Assembly: GCA_020444075.1 (NCBI GenBank)
Contig: JAHLLR010000015.1
Span: 16,021-80,020 of the forward strand
Direction of reading: 5' to 3'
DNA: 64,000 nucleotides
DNA from: Deltaproteobacteria bacterium
GTDB taxonomy: Bacteria; Desulfobacterota; Desulfobacteria; Desulfobacterales; Desulfosarcinaceae
Below the pieces are notes generated by a model. That model saw nothing but the letters and a program-made list of their open reading frames with translations, had not been told where the DNA came from and ran no database searches. The position numbers and the translations under genes were made by a program. This document shows positions 54,168 to 63,266 of the stretch, in pieces. Each line of letters opens with the position of its first letter. The first letter of the stretch is position 1.

Positions 54168-55304
54168 TTAACTTAGCTTGCGGATAGTATCCACGATGCG
54201 TCCTGCCGTATGCCCATCCCAAAGCTCAGGCACAACATGGTTTTTCATACCCCCCGAGACGATTCTTTCTATGCGACGTTGCAGGTTTTCTATGGTGCAC
54301 AGCTGATTGGTGCCCTGGTCCACCGTAACCGGCCGTTCAGTGTTGGGGCGCATAGTTAAACAAGGGATGCCCAGGTAGGTGGTCTCCTCCTGTATTCCTC
54401 CTGAATCCGTAATGACGAATTTGCAGTTAAATACGAGATTCATAAAGCGGATATAGTTCATGGGATCCGATAGAATTATATTTTTAGCATCCCGAAGCGT
54501 ATCCATCAGCCCGAAGTCATCGAGGTGTTTTCGCGTCCGGGGATGAATCGGGAAGACGAGCGGGGTCTTTTGAGAAGCGCCGATCAACATCCGGCATAAT
54601 GTCGACAGAATCGCTGGGGAATCGACATTGGCCGGCCGATGAAGCGTAATCAAGCCGTAACCGCCCTTGGTTAGCCCGAACTCATTTATTGCGTCGGCGC
54701 ATTCTATTTTTTTGCGCATCATTTCCAGGGAATCAATCATGATGTTGCCGACATTCATAATCTTTGCGCGGGGAACCCCCTCGGTTAAGAGGTTTTCCAC
54801 GGCATCCGGCGAAGGCGTCCACAGGATGTCGGCCAATGCATCGGTGACGATCCGATTGATCTCTTCAGGCATGGTTCGATCGTTCGAACGCAGCCCGGCT
54901 TCCAGATGGGCGACAATCGGCCGGTTATCGTTGCGCAAGCTTCCGGCGTGTCGATCCGGAGATGATGGGTAAACGATTTTGCTCGCCGCAATGGTGCAGG
55001 CCATGGTGGAATTGACGTCTCCAGCAACGACGACCAGCGCCGGCATTTCTTTTTCAAGCACCTTTTCATAGGCGATCATCACCCTGCCGGTCTGCTCGGC
55101 ATGGCTGCCGCTGCCGATTCCCAGATGGATATTGGGATCGGGCAGTTCCAGGTCCTTGAAAAATGTGTCCGACATGTTGATGTCGTAGTGCTGCCCCGTG
55201 TGGACAATAATGGGCTCGGCCCAGGTCTGCCGTTTCAGGGCGTGGTAGAGTGGCGCAATCTTCATGAAATTGGGCCGCGCCGCGGCAATCAGATGAATTT
55301 TCAT
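54168..55304 (-). CDS. wecB: UDP-N-acetylglucosamine 2-epimerase (non-hydrolysing)
   Basis: 378 residues. It interconverts UDP-GlcNAc and UDP-ManNAc in the cytoplasm, a sugar donor for surface polysaccharide. MKIHLIAAARPNFMKIAPLY, VHTGQHYDINMSDTFFKDLE, HLEAGLRSNDRTMPEEINRI and ITDSGGIQEETTYLGIPCLT with MRPNTERPVT carry the conserved active-site residues. A 14-residue insertion (YPSSPDRHAGSLRNDN) sits before the HLEAGLRS motif. The start at 55304 matches family N-termini; an in-frame ATG at 55343 has no better site. Last gene of the cluster. Confidence 0.92.
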   Translation of the reverse strand: MKIHLIAAARPNFMKIAPLYHALKRQTWAEPIIVHTGQHYDINMSDTFFKDLELPDPNIHLGIGSGSHAEQTGRVMIAYEKVLEKEMPALVVVAGDVNSTMACTIAASKIVYPSSPDRHAGSLRNDNRPIVAHLEAGLRSNDRTMPEEINRIVTDALADILWTPSPDAVENLLTEGVPRAKIMNVGNIMIDSLEMMRKKIECADAINEFGLTKGGYGLITLHRPANVDSPAILSTLCRMLIGASQKTPLVFPIHPRTRKHLDDFGLMDTLRDAKNIILSDPMNYIRFMNLVFNCKFVITDSGGIQEETTYLGIPCLTMRPNTERPVTVDQGTNQLCTIENLQRRIERIVSGGMKNHVVPELWDGHTAGRIVDTIRKLS

Positions 55305-55445
55305 GGGTTGTGTCACGTCGGTTACGCCCTCAAACAATGGCATTTGTATAGCAACTGGCAGCTATGAGCATGAGGTTTGAGGTATAAGCTTGAAGGACTC
55401 AGTTCTGCTACTTTCTACCTTAATTCTTCTACCTGAAACCCTTCC

Positions 55446-56726
55446 TTATAACATCATCGGCAGCTCATACTTGAATTCAATCCAGGCTCTGTTGCGCTCG
55501 CGGGAATCATCGTTGTCGATGAGATCCTTCGAACTGTTTTGATAGCTGTAGCGCAGATAGACCCTGAAGTCTTTGGTCAACCGATAAAACAGGAACGGTT
55601 CAACCATATAGTACCGGTTGTCCTCCACACCGTCTTGGCTGCTGGACAGATCATAGCTGAACACGAGCCGCCCGTTGATGCCCACACCGAATCGCTCGGT
55701 CAGAAGATAGTCGTATCTCAGGTAAAAATTGTCTACGTTGACATCCGTTCCATCAACGAGAGTCGCCAGATCGTGATAGTACTCGAACCTAGTTTGCGAC
55801 GCGACCCCCTGGCGTGTCAGATTGAAGCGGGCTCGGGCACCCCAGCTATCATCACTGTTGCCATCATTGTCTTCCACAGTCGTATAGCGCGCGCCAATTG
55901 ACGCGAAGGTGTTGGTAATGTCGCTCCAGTCGCGCTCCCAACCAAGATCGAGGGCGACGTAGTCCGTATCGTTAAGATCGTTGGTGCGAATATAATAAGA
56001 AGGACCGACGGATAATTCGTCCTGTTGGTTTTTCAAACGGTGCTTATACCTCAGATTGACCCGCTGCCGGTCGTAATCGGGGAATACATCATCTTCATAG
56101 CGGGCCTGTTCATATGAATAATTGGCATCGATCGACGAGATGGTGGATATATCGTAAGCAATACCGCCCATCGCGTAAAGGTATTCCCGGTTGATCCGCT
56201 CGACGACGCGGCCGGTTTCCTCGAGATAGGTGTTCAAGGTGGTGTCATCGTAATAACGAAAACCGCCGCGCACATCCCATCGTTGTCCGAGACGGTGATT
56301 GCCGTCAAGGCGATAGTATTGATTCACGCGGTTCAAGTTGCTTTCATCCAGATAACTGAGGATCTCGAAATCGGCAGTCAGGCGAATTGAGGAGAGCAGC
56401 GACTTGAAATCTGCCTCCAGGCCCGGTTCGGCATTGATAATGGAAGAGCCGACTTTATCGTCTTGGGTATAAAAGATGTTGTCATCGTAGCCGCCGGAGA
56501 CACCAAGCTTCGGAGTCAGCCGCCAGTCGGCGGCAAGCGCAGGGTCGGAAAAGAAAGGAGGGCAAAGCCACAGAAACAGCATGGCAAAAAACAGTTGGAA
56601 ACCGGCCTGTAAGGGCCGTTTGGTGTTGAGGCGATTTCCCATGCGGGAGCAGATGTCGGGATTCCTGCTGAGCAAAAGTTCCATTGGCAAATGCCGATCG
56701 TCCGAACCGTTTTTCTCAATCATCAT
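55446..56726 (-). CDS. Outer-membrane beta-barrel protein of an exopolysaccharide/PEP-CTERM-type cluster
   Basis: 426 residues. A long N-terminal signal region (hydrophobic core LFFAMLFLWLCPPF, cleavage near ALAADWRLTPK at about residue 67) is followed by alternating amphipathic strands (LGVSGGYDDNIFYTQDD, YYRLDGNHRLGQRWDVRGGF, VNLRYKHRLKNQQ and others) typical of a barrel, ending WIEFKYELPMML. Proteins of this type accompany exosortase/exopolysaccharide clusters and may form the export pore or anchor. The signal is preceded by about 35 extra residues, so the true start may be an internal ATG. Confidence 0.78.
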   Translation of the reverse strand: MMIEKNGSDDRHLPMELLLSRNPDICSRMGNRLNTKRPLQAGFQLFFAMLFLWLCPPFFSDPALAADWRLTPKLGVSGGYDDNIFYTQDDKVGSSIINAEPGLEADFKSLLSSIRLTADFEILSYLDESNLNRVNQYYRLDGNHRLGQRWDVRGGFRYYDDTTLNTYLEETGRVVERINREYLYAMGGIAYDISTISSIDANYSYEQARYEDDVFPDYDRQRVNLRYKHRLKNQQDELSVGPSYYIRTNDLNDTDYVALDLGWERDWSDITNTFASIGARYTTVEDNDGNSDDSWGARARFNLTRQGVASQTRFEYYHDLATLVDGTDVNVDNFYLRYDYLLTERFGVGINGRLVFSYDLSSSQDGVEDNRYYMVEPFLFYRLTKDFRVYLRYSYQNSSKDLIDNDDSRERNRAWIEFKYELPMML

Positions 56727-56810
56727 TAGTATCCATCCTCCATTCGACCATCGCTGTAAATTCTCGAAATGCTTCTTGCACGGTAATCGGATTGATTGCT
56801 ATTTTGAACT

Positions 56811-58067
56811 TTATCCTCTATTCTTGTTCAGAACCGTTCCTAAAACCCGCGTACCATTGAGTCTATCCATCATCTTCTTCAAATCCTCTTTAGAGGTCCT
56901 TTCGACCTCAACCACCGGGAGCACCCCATCCACATAGCGTGACAAAATGGTGGCATCGGGGAACGGCAGGATTGCAGGGCCATCCACAATCACCAGACGG
57001 TCGGAAGAATAGCGGCTTTTTATCTCAACCATCATCTCTTCCATCCGGAGCGAGTTTAAAAGCTCCGGAGCGTTGACCACCGGCCTTCCACCTGGGATCA
57101 GCGTGAGTTTAGCAATTCCAGGGTTAATCAGAATATCCGGTATTTCCACTTCCCCCATCAAATAGTCGGCAAGCCCTTTTTCAACGTTAAGGGAGAAAAA
57201 TTCTGTGGAAAACGCGGTATGCTTTTTTGTAGGTTTTCTAAGATCGGCATCGATGATCAAAACAGTCCTATCGAATTCTTTCGCAATGCTCACACCAAGG
57301 TTGATACTGGTAAATGTTTTGCCCTCATAGGGATTCGCGCTGGTGACCAGAATGGTGTTTCCCCCAATGGATTTGAGCTTTTTCAGAATCTGTGTTTGTA
57401 ATATTTTAATCTGGTCAGTCATCTCCATTTCGTCAAAAACCGAGAATATTTTATTATTTCTTAGTTTTTCCGGATCATTAACCTGAACTTTGGTCTTGGA
57501 ATACCTGACCCTGACAACATTTCTGGATAGTGTATCACCTGATTCTGCCGTTTTCACATTCCTTTGACCGACCTCCGGTTCACGGTCAAACTGCTCAACC
57601 GAACGAGGAAGATCGGCCGCTTCCGGCTTTACCAGAGCGATATTCAGTCCGTCAGGTTTCGGGCCTTGATCCGTTCTGAGAGCCGATTTTGGCTCGACAG
57701 GCGGTTTTGGCGGTTCCACTTTTAAAAGCGTATTGTCGTATCCCGCATTTTTTTCCAACCGATGATTTGATCTGCGATCACGGGGTGGTGCTATCGGTTC
57801 TACGACAGGTAGCGAAGGGTGAACCGGGGGAGGCGGGTCCAACCGCACCGATGTCCTCGCATCGGGAGATGGTTCAACCGGTTCCATATCCTTTCGCGCA
57901 AGATCAGGCGATCCATGTTGATCATCCGACCATACAACGGACCGGTTTTTGGCCTGAGGCGCCGCCGGTTTAATTTTCGATCGCACCCGCTTATCTGCCG
58001 GTTGCTGACTCGACCGAGCAACACTGTCTTTTGCTGCTTTTTCAAGTGCTTTAAAAAACTTTCCCAT
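56811..58067 (-). CDS. Exopolysaccharide tyrosine autokinase (CpsD/CapB family, XrtA-associated type)
   Basis: 418 residues. About 215 residues of a low-complexity, proline-rich linker (PPPVHPSLPVVEPIAPP) precede a BY-kinase domain: TILVTSANPYEGKTFTSINL (Walker A), VLIIDADLRKPTKK (Walker A') and LVIVDGPAILPFPDATILS (Walker B region). The C-terminus ends VLGTVLNKNRG, without the usual tyrosine cluster, so phosphorylation may occur elsewhere. It regulates polymer length with the Wzz-like protein encoded just upstream. MGKFFKALEKAAKD is the usual XrtA-type N-terminus. Confidence 0.87.
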   Translation of the reverse strand: MGKFFKALEKAAKDSVARSSQQPADKRVRSKIKPAAPQAKNRSVVWSDDQHGSPDLARKDMEPVEPSPDARTSVRLDPPPPVHPSLPVVEPIAPPRDRRSNHRLEKNAGYDNTLLKVEPPKPPVEPKSALRTDQGPKPDGLNIALVKPEAADLPRSVEQFDREPEVGQRNVKTAESGDTLSRNVVRVRYSKTKVQVNDPEKLRNNKIFSVFDEMEMTDQIKILQTQILKKLKSIGGNTILVTSANPYEGKTFTSINLGVSIAKEFDRTVLIIDADLRKPTKKHTAFSTEFFSLNVEKGLADYLMGEVEIPDILINPGIAKLTLIPGGRPVVNAPELLNSLRMEEMMVEIKSRYSSDRLVIVDGPAILPFPDATILSRYVDGVLPVVEVERTSKEDLKKMMDRLNGTRVLGTVLNKNRG

Positions 58068-58182
58068 ATCATACCCAATTATGCAAAAATTTGTTAGGTT
58101 TGCCTTTATGGCAGTTTACCGCTTCAGGATAGAACTACTTTGAATCTTTTGCTATCGACACGCCGATCTCAACCAGTCGATC

Positions 58183-59901
58183 TTAAAATATGTCCAGCAG
58201 TTCGCCTATGGGCGCCACAAACCAATTGACCATTAACGACGCCGCAATTGTAATTACCAATAAGGTAAAAACCATTATCAGCCGTTTTGATCGACGCAGC
58301 CGCTTCTGCGTAGGAGTATCGAAAAAGGCAACGGTCGCCAGCACCGGAACGCCAAAGATGCTCTCTGCCTCATCAGTGGATTTAATTGAAGTGTCCATCC
58401 CCTCCTTAACGGCTGTCAACCCCACGGCAACTCCCAAACCCAGCAGGAATCCCAGCAGGATTATGATGAGCCTGTTGGGTTTGAAAGGTTTATCCGGCAA
58501 GAAGGCCTTGGCATCGATGTGAAAGCGCTGCCCCTGGTCAGATACATCCATCTCCTGGGAGATCTTGGCGTCGTGCAGCTTGTTCGACGCCTCATTGAAT
58601 TTTCTTCTCGCATTTTCGTAATCCAAGGTGAGCTTATTGTACTCTTCATCGATGAAGGGGGCCGTCTCGAGTCTTTTTTGATAATCATCGAGTTTCTCTA
58701 CCAGCTTAATGCGTTCATTCTTCAGCGCATTGACTTCTGACTCGGCCACTATAATCTGAGCCTTGATATTCATGTATCCGGGGTTGTCGGTCTGTTCATC
58801 TAAGACGGCTGCTTTTTCCGCACCAGCTTCACTTTGTCCGATTTGCTGCCTCAGCAAGTCGGCTTCTTTCGACAACCTGACGACGTCCGGATGTTTGTCC
58901 CCATACTTCGATTTCAGCTCGATAATCTCTTTTTCTACAACCCTGAGCCGGTTGATCTTTTCGACGGAGGAGCCTGTTTCACCGGCCTGCGCCTCCAATT
59001 CTTGAATCTCACTCTTCAATTTAATTATATCGGGATGCTTGTCAGAAAGATTAGCCTGCATGCTGAGAAGTTGTAATCGTAGATATTTCAAACGGTTATT
59101 AGGATTGCTGGCGACTTTGCCGGTTTCCGTCAATATTGGCACCAACGGGTCTATGTTCGCTATCTGGCTCTTGAGATAGACAATTTTATCCTGGGTCGTA
59201 CGAATTCTGGCTTCAACACTGTCAATATCCTGCTCCAGCCGGAAAATGGTTTGCGTAAAAATAGCCATCGATCCGGGAAGCTGGTCGATGTTGGCAGCTT
59301 TGAACCTGCTTATCTTTTCCTCATTGATCTGGACCTGCCGCCTGAGGTCCTCCAGTTCTTTCTCAATGAAACCGGTCGTGGTGGCAGCTTGTGATTCACG
59401 AGAACGCTGGTCCTCCTCAATAAACAAATTGGCCAGGACATCTGTAATTTCTTTTGCTTTCTGAGGGTTCTTGTGCTCATAGGACAGATTGAAGGCAATG
59501 GTGGCGGAGCTGTTGACACGGCTTTTCCTGTCGCTCAACGATACATCGATGGTCTCCAACAAAATGTCCTTGCGCATCTCCTGGACAATTTCACCGTCCA
59601 GCGCCAGGTCCGGATAGAGATTGTGTTCCTTAGCGATCTTTAACAGTTTTGAATGGCTGAGTATTTTCCGCCGCAACATCTCAAGCCGCTCACTGACATA
59701 AGATGTCATCGTCGATTTGACGTATTCTTCCGGAATCTCTTGATTCTCAACAATTATCATTACTGTGGACTGGTATACGGAAGGTAAAGAGATCGCAACG
59801 ATGACGCAGGTAAAGAAAATCAGTAAAAAGGATGTTAAAAATATCCCTTTTCGACGGCGGACAATGGCCTTTAATTCCTGTTTGCTAAACTCGACAGACA
59901 C
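58183..59901 (-). CDS. Wzz/GNVR chain-length determinant (exopolysaccharide co-polymerase)
   Basis: 572 residues. An N-terminal membrane segment (GIFLTSFLLIFFTCVIVAIS) and a C-terminal one (LIIILLGFLLGLGVAVGLTA, with a further hydrophobic run LIMVFTLLVITIAASLMVNW) flank a large periplasmic coiled coil (about 160-440, with RLEQDIDSVEARIRTTQDKI and LRVVEKEIIELKSKYGDKHP). This matches polysaccharide co-polymerases that set chain length and partner the tyrosine kinase encoded next. SVYQSTVMIIVENQEIPEEY is the Wzz-type N-terminal domain. Confidence 0.9.
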   Translation of the reverse strand: MSVEFSKQELKAIVRRRKGIFLTSFLLIFFTCVIVAISLPSVYQSTVMIIVENQEIPEEYVKSTMTSYVSERLEMLRRKILSHSKLLKIAKEHNLYPDLALDGEIVQEMRKDILLETIDVSLSDRKSRVNSSATIAFNLSYEHKNPQKAKEITDVLANLFIEEDQRSRESQAATTTGFIEKELEDLRRQVQINEEKISRFKAANIDQLPGSMAIFTQTIFRLEQDIDSVEARIRTTQDKIVYLKSQIANIDPLVPILTETGKVASNPNNRLKYLRLQLLSMQANLSDKHPDIIKLKSEIQELEAQAGETGSSVEKINRLRVVEKEIIELKSKYGDKHPDVVRLSKEADLLRQQIGQSEAGAEKAAVLDEQTDNPGYMNIKAQIIVAESEVNALKNERIKLVEKLDDYQKRLETAPFIDEEYNKLTLDYENARRKFNEASNKLHDAKISQEMDVSDQGQRFHIDAKAFLPDKPFKPNRLIIILLGFLLGLGVAVGLTAVKEGMDTSIKSTDEAESIFGVPVLATVAFFDTPTQKRLRRSKRLIMVFTLLVITIAASLMVNWFVAPIGELLDIF

Positions 59902-59940
59902 TTATTCTTTCCTCGTCTACATGTGAAATAGAAATATTGA

Positions 59941-60495
59941 TTATGGCACGACAAGAACATCACCGGGTTTAAGAATGATATCCTGTTCCAGGTTGTTGCC
60001 CTTTAAAACTTCTTTGTAGTCAAAACTTATTTTTTCAATCTTGTTGCCCCCATAACGAAGAATATGAATATCACGCTCTGCGGCAAAAGGCGTCAAGCCT
60101 TGTGCCTTGGAAAGTAATTGCATCACCCGAGTTCCCAAAGTGATCGGAAATTCTCCAGGATTCTTCACCTGTCCGATTACGTAAGCTTTAAGACTGTTGA
60201 TCTGTTTTATTATTACCGATACCGACGCATCAGGAACATATTCCGATAATTTTTTCTTGATGACATCCCTAATCTGAGCCACCGACATATTGGCTACATT
60301 GACGTCACCGATTAAAGGGAACGATAAGATGCCATCCGGCGGGATGACGATATCCCGACTGAGCGCGTCATCTCTCCAGACCGAAATTTCCAGCACATCA
60401 CCAGGGCCGATGTGGTAAGATTCGGCATGCAGTGTGGAACAGGGAACGGCCATTATCATCAATGTAATAAAGACCATTTTAATTTTATTGTACAT
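59941..60495 (-). CDS. Polysaccharide export protein (Wza-like, outer-membrane)
   Basis: 184 residues with a signal peptide (IKMVFITLMIMAVPCSTLHA). YHIGPGDVLEISVWRDDALS is the Poly_export N-terminal motif, IPPDGILSFPLIGDVNVANM the SLBB-linked part, and SLKAYVIGQVKNPGEFPITL a SLBB domain. It lacks the C-terminal helix of Wza and is the short form usual in these clusters. It should form a periplasmic ring at the outer membrane for polymer exit. The Wzz-like gene follows 39 bases downstream. Confidence 0.92.
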   Translation of the reverse strand: MYNKIKMVFITLMIMAVPCSTLHAESYHIGPGDVLEISVWRDDALSRDIVIPPDGILSFPLIGDVNVANMSVAQIRDVIKKKLSEYVPDASVSVIIKQINSLKAYVIGQVKNPGEFPITLGTRVMQLLSKAQGLTPFAAERDIHILRYGGNKIEKISFDYKEVLKGNNLEQDIILKPGDVLVVP

Positions 60496-60595
60496 GCTCC
60501 CTCCTTAGCAGAAGCGCCGTCACGGAAAAATTATTATAATGAAAAATAATATAATATTCAATATTTTATATTCTACTCGGCCTATTTTTACGCAA

Positions 60596-62236
60596 TTATC
60601 GAGCATACAGCACCAAGACCTTCAGGCTCAGAAGTATACCGGCAACCGAGAGCGGCAGCACAAAGGATTTTTTTCTAAGTTCCCCTATCAACACTTCATA
60701 GCTATAGAAAAGAATAACCGTTTTCGCCGCAACCAGCCCCAAACGGTAATCCGAAAACACGGTGTCGGGCAGGTTGGGAATCAACAGAATGACGAATATA
60801 ATCAGAAAATCCAGCGGAGAACTTTTAAAACCATGTGTTCTTCGGGTAAGTTTCATGGTCATCAGGACGGAGACCAATAATATCAGATAGGTCAAATTGT
60901 ACAGCATGATAAGCACGGGGGTCATATGCAGGTAGACGCTCTGATCGCAGCGGTAGATTAAAAACGGCGTCAATAAGTACAAAAAGAACTTTACGGCTCT
61001 GCCAAGCGAGTACTTGCCCAGGATCCACGCCAGAAATAGCAGACCAAGAGAACCTGCTGAAAACAAAAGACGATATTCATTCTCAGGTGTTGGAAACAAG
61101 GTGTTAAAAAGCAAAAGCAGGGGAACACCGTACTTTACGATCCCGAAGGACACCCTTATCACTTGTCCGCGATCCTTAAGGGGCTTCAACCGCGCTTTAA
61201 GCGGCGTCAGAAAGGTGTCGCGATTGATGTGATAGCCTGTAAGGCTGACAAAATGAAACGACCCAACCAAGGCACCCGCAAAAATCAGGTAGCTTGCCAG
61301 AAAGATCCAATCGTTTAATCCAGGGTTGACAACAACATATACAATCAACGCCGCTTGGATAACATAAATCGTCAGCACCGCTTCGGTGTGGAAAAGGCCC
61401 ATCGCGATAAGCCGATGGTGGAAATGCGTCTTATCGGCAACGAAAGGAGAATGGCCGCTCACCAGGCGCTTGATCATCACCGTCAAGGTATCCAGAATGG
61501 GCATGCCGAGCAAAATCAACGGCATGATGGGGCTATAATGGGCATTCTGCTGGGTTAACGTGATGGACAGCAGGATCGCCACAAATCCAAGAAGCTGGCT
61601 TCCGGCATCACCCATGAACAGTTGGGCGGGATGGGTATTAAACCTTAAAAAACCGAGAACGGAGCCACCGATCGCAATGGAGACCAGAACGAAAAGCCAG
61701 TTTTCTTCTCCAGCGCTCAAGTACCCGATTCCAATGAAAATCAACAGCGCAATACCCCCTGCCAGCCCGTCGAGGCCATCCGAAAGGTTGGTGGCATTGG
61801 TGCATCCTACAATGACAAATATTGTCAGCGGTATCGCTGCCCAGTCCGGCAGAATCACGCCCGTCGGTAAAAAACTTCCCAAGTCAGTTATTTTTACTCC
61901 ACCCACCAGAACGGCCACCAAGGCGGCTCCCACCTGGCCGCCCAGCTTGGTATTGGGGTTAAGGTCTTTTATATCATCGGCCACGCCGAATAATACAATG
62001 ATCAGCGTTCCCAGCAACAAGCCTTTGGTGAAAGGGACCATTGGCGCCCACAGAATAATCGGAGTCATGGCGCCCACTGCCATGGCCATGCCCCCGCATC
62101 TCGGCATCAGGCTTTCATGGATTTTACGACTACCCGGTGTGTCTACGGCTTGCAACTTTAAAGCAAGCATCCTTGCATAGGGCATTAGGACAACCGTAAG
62201 GATAATAGAAATCAGCAATGTAGTTAAAAACAGCAT
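60596..62236 (-). CDS. WecA/MraY-type undecaprenyl-phosphate glycosyl-1-phosphate transferase with C-terminal membrane extension
   Basis: 546 residues, about 180 more than WecA. It transfers a sugar-1-phosphate to undecaprenyl phosphate, the first membrane step of polymer assembly. LFGVADDIKDLNP, NLSDGLDGLAGGIALLIF, LFMGDAGSQLLGF and KTHFHHRLIAMGL hold the catalytic aspartates and histidines. From residue about 350 an additional set of membrane helices follows, without recognised family. The start at 62236 has a weak site. Confidence 0.9.
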   Translation of the reverse strand: MLFLTTLLISIILTVVLMPYARMLALKLQAVDTPGSRKIHESLMPRCGGMAMAVGAMTPIILWAPMVPFTKGLLLGTLIIVLFGVADDIKDLNPNTKLGGQVGAALVAVLVGGVKITDLGSFLPTGVILPDWAAIPLTIFVIVGCTNATNLSDGLDGLAGGIALLIFIGIGYLSAGEENWLFVLVSIAIGGSVLGFLRFNTHPAQLFMGDAGSQLLGFVAILLSITLTQQNAHYSPIMPLILLGMPILDTLTVMIKRLVSGHSPFVADKTHFHHRLIAMGLFHTEAVLTIYVIQAALIVYVVVNPGLNDWIFLASYLIFAGALVGSFHFVSLTGYHINRDTFLTPLKARLKPLKDRGQVIRVSFGIVKYGVPLLLLFNTLFPTPENEYRLLFSAGSLGLLFLAWILGKYSLGRAVKFFLYLLTPFLIYRCDQSVYLHMTPVLIMLYNLTYLILLVSVLMTMKLTRRTHGFKSSPLDFLIIFVILLIPNLPDTVFSDYRLGLVAAKTVILFYSYEVLIGELRKKSFVLPLSVAGILLSLKVLVLYAR

Positions 62237-62513
62237 TATTTTCTCGCAAATAGAACGCCGATCATCATCCGACGAATCCGGCTAAATGGATTGCCGCATC
62301 TAACGCCATAGCCAAATTAACCTTTCAGCGTAGTGAATGCCAAGGCTGGATGGCTAATCCGTAGCTGAATATGAAGCAATTATGATGCCTGATCTCCAAA
62401 AACGCTCTTTTTAGCATAATATCTGTCGGTTATCATTTTGTAAAGCAACAACACAGTGCATAACTATGTAATTAATGTACTATCAATTAAAAAAATCAAT
62501 AAAACATAACGGT
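62237..62513. other. AT-rich spacer inside the exopolysaccharide cluster
   Basis: 277 bases between the transferase genes, AT-rich near 62460-62510. No gene, hairpin of note or repeat recognised. It may contain a promoter for the downstream genes. Confidence 0.35.
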
Positions 62514-63266
62514 TCATTTTTTCATTCGATAACGAATCAATAACAATAAAAAGAGTGGCGAGGAAATAAAATTACGCCTCCACAGGCGTTTCGGTTCTTG
62601 AATCAAACGAGGCAACCACTCCAGGCCCAATTTCTGAAACATCGTACTGGAACGCTTTACATTGCCGGCATAAAAATCAAACACAGCTCCGATGGCGCCT
62701 ACAAAAGGCACCTTGAGCCGGTATCGGTTTTGATAAATCCACTTTTCCTGTTTTGGCGCGGTCATCCCTACCCAAAGTATGTCAGGCTTAAAGTCATTGA
62801 TGCAAGCGACCATCGCTTCATTGTCTGTTTCACTGAATACGGGTTTGAAGGGAGGTGAAAATGTTCTGACCTCTTTAATATAAGGATAATCCCTTTTGAA
62901 TCGGACAATAATTCTGGATAAGATCAGGTCGGTTGATCCAAGAAAGAAAATCCGCCCTGTCCCCATCTCGTTGATCATCTGGCTTACGGCCTTAAAGATA
63001 TCACTACCGGTAATCCGTTGCCTGATCCTACCGCCTTGCAGCCGCGAAGCCAGAACTATACCTGCCCCATCGGGTGTCAATAAATCTGAAGACAATAAAG
63101 CCTTGCGAAAAATTCTATCTTGATTGGCCAACACCAGGGAATGGGGGTTTGCGCATGCAAAATATTTTAGCGTGGCTCGGTCACCGATCCACCCCCGGAT
63201 CAAAGAAACACAGCTTTCCAGATTAAGTGTCGAAACCGGATATCCGACTAAGTTTTCATTTTGCAT
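62514..63266 (-). CDS. WecG/TagA/CpsF-family glycosyltransferase
   Basis: 250 residues. FACANPHSLVLANQDRIFRK, LLTPDGAGIVLASRLQGGRI, ITGSDIFKAVSQMINEMG, IFFLGSTDLILSRIIVRFKR, DILWVGMTAPKQEKWIYQNR and VGAIGAVFDFYAGNVKRSST give the complete family pattern (thumb and acceptor sites, Asp/Arg of the active site). The family adds ManNAc or ManNAcA from a UDP donor to undecaprenyl-linked GlcNAc, so WecB in this cluster would supply the donor. First gene of the minus-strand cluster. Confidence 0.92.
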   Translation of the reverse strand: MQNENLVGYPVSTLNLESCVSLIRGWIGDRATLKYFACANPHSLVLANQDRIFRKALLSSDLLTPDGAGIVLASRLQGGRIRQRITGSDIFKAVSQMINEMGTGRIFFLGSTDLILSRIIVRFKRDYPYIKEVRTFSPPFKPVFSETDNEAMVACINDFKPDILWVGMTAPKQEKWIYQNRYRLKVPFVGAIGAVFDFYAGNVKRSSTMFQKLGLEWLPRLIQEPKRLWRRNFISSPLFLLLLIRYRMKK

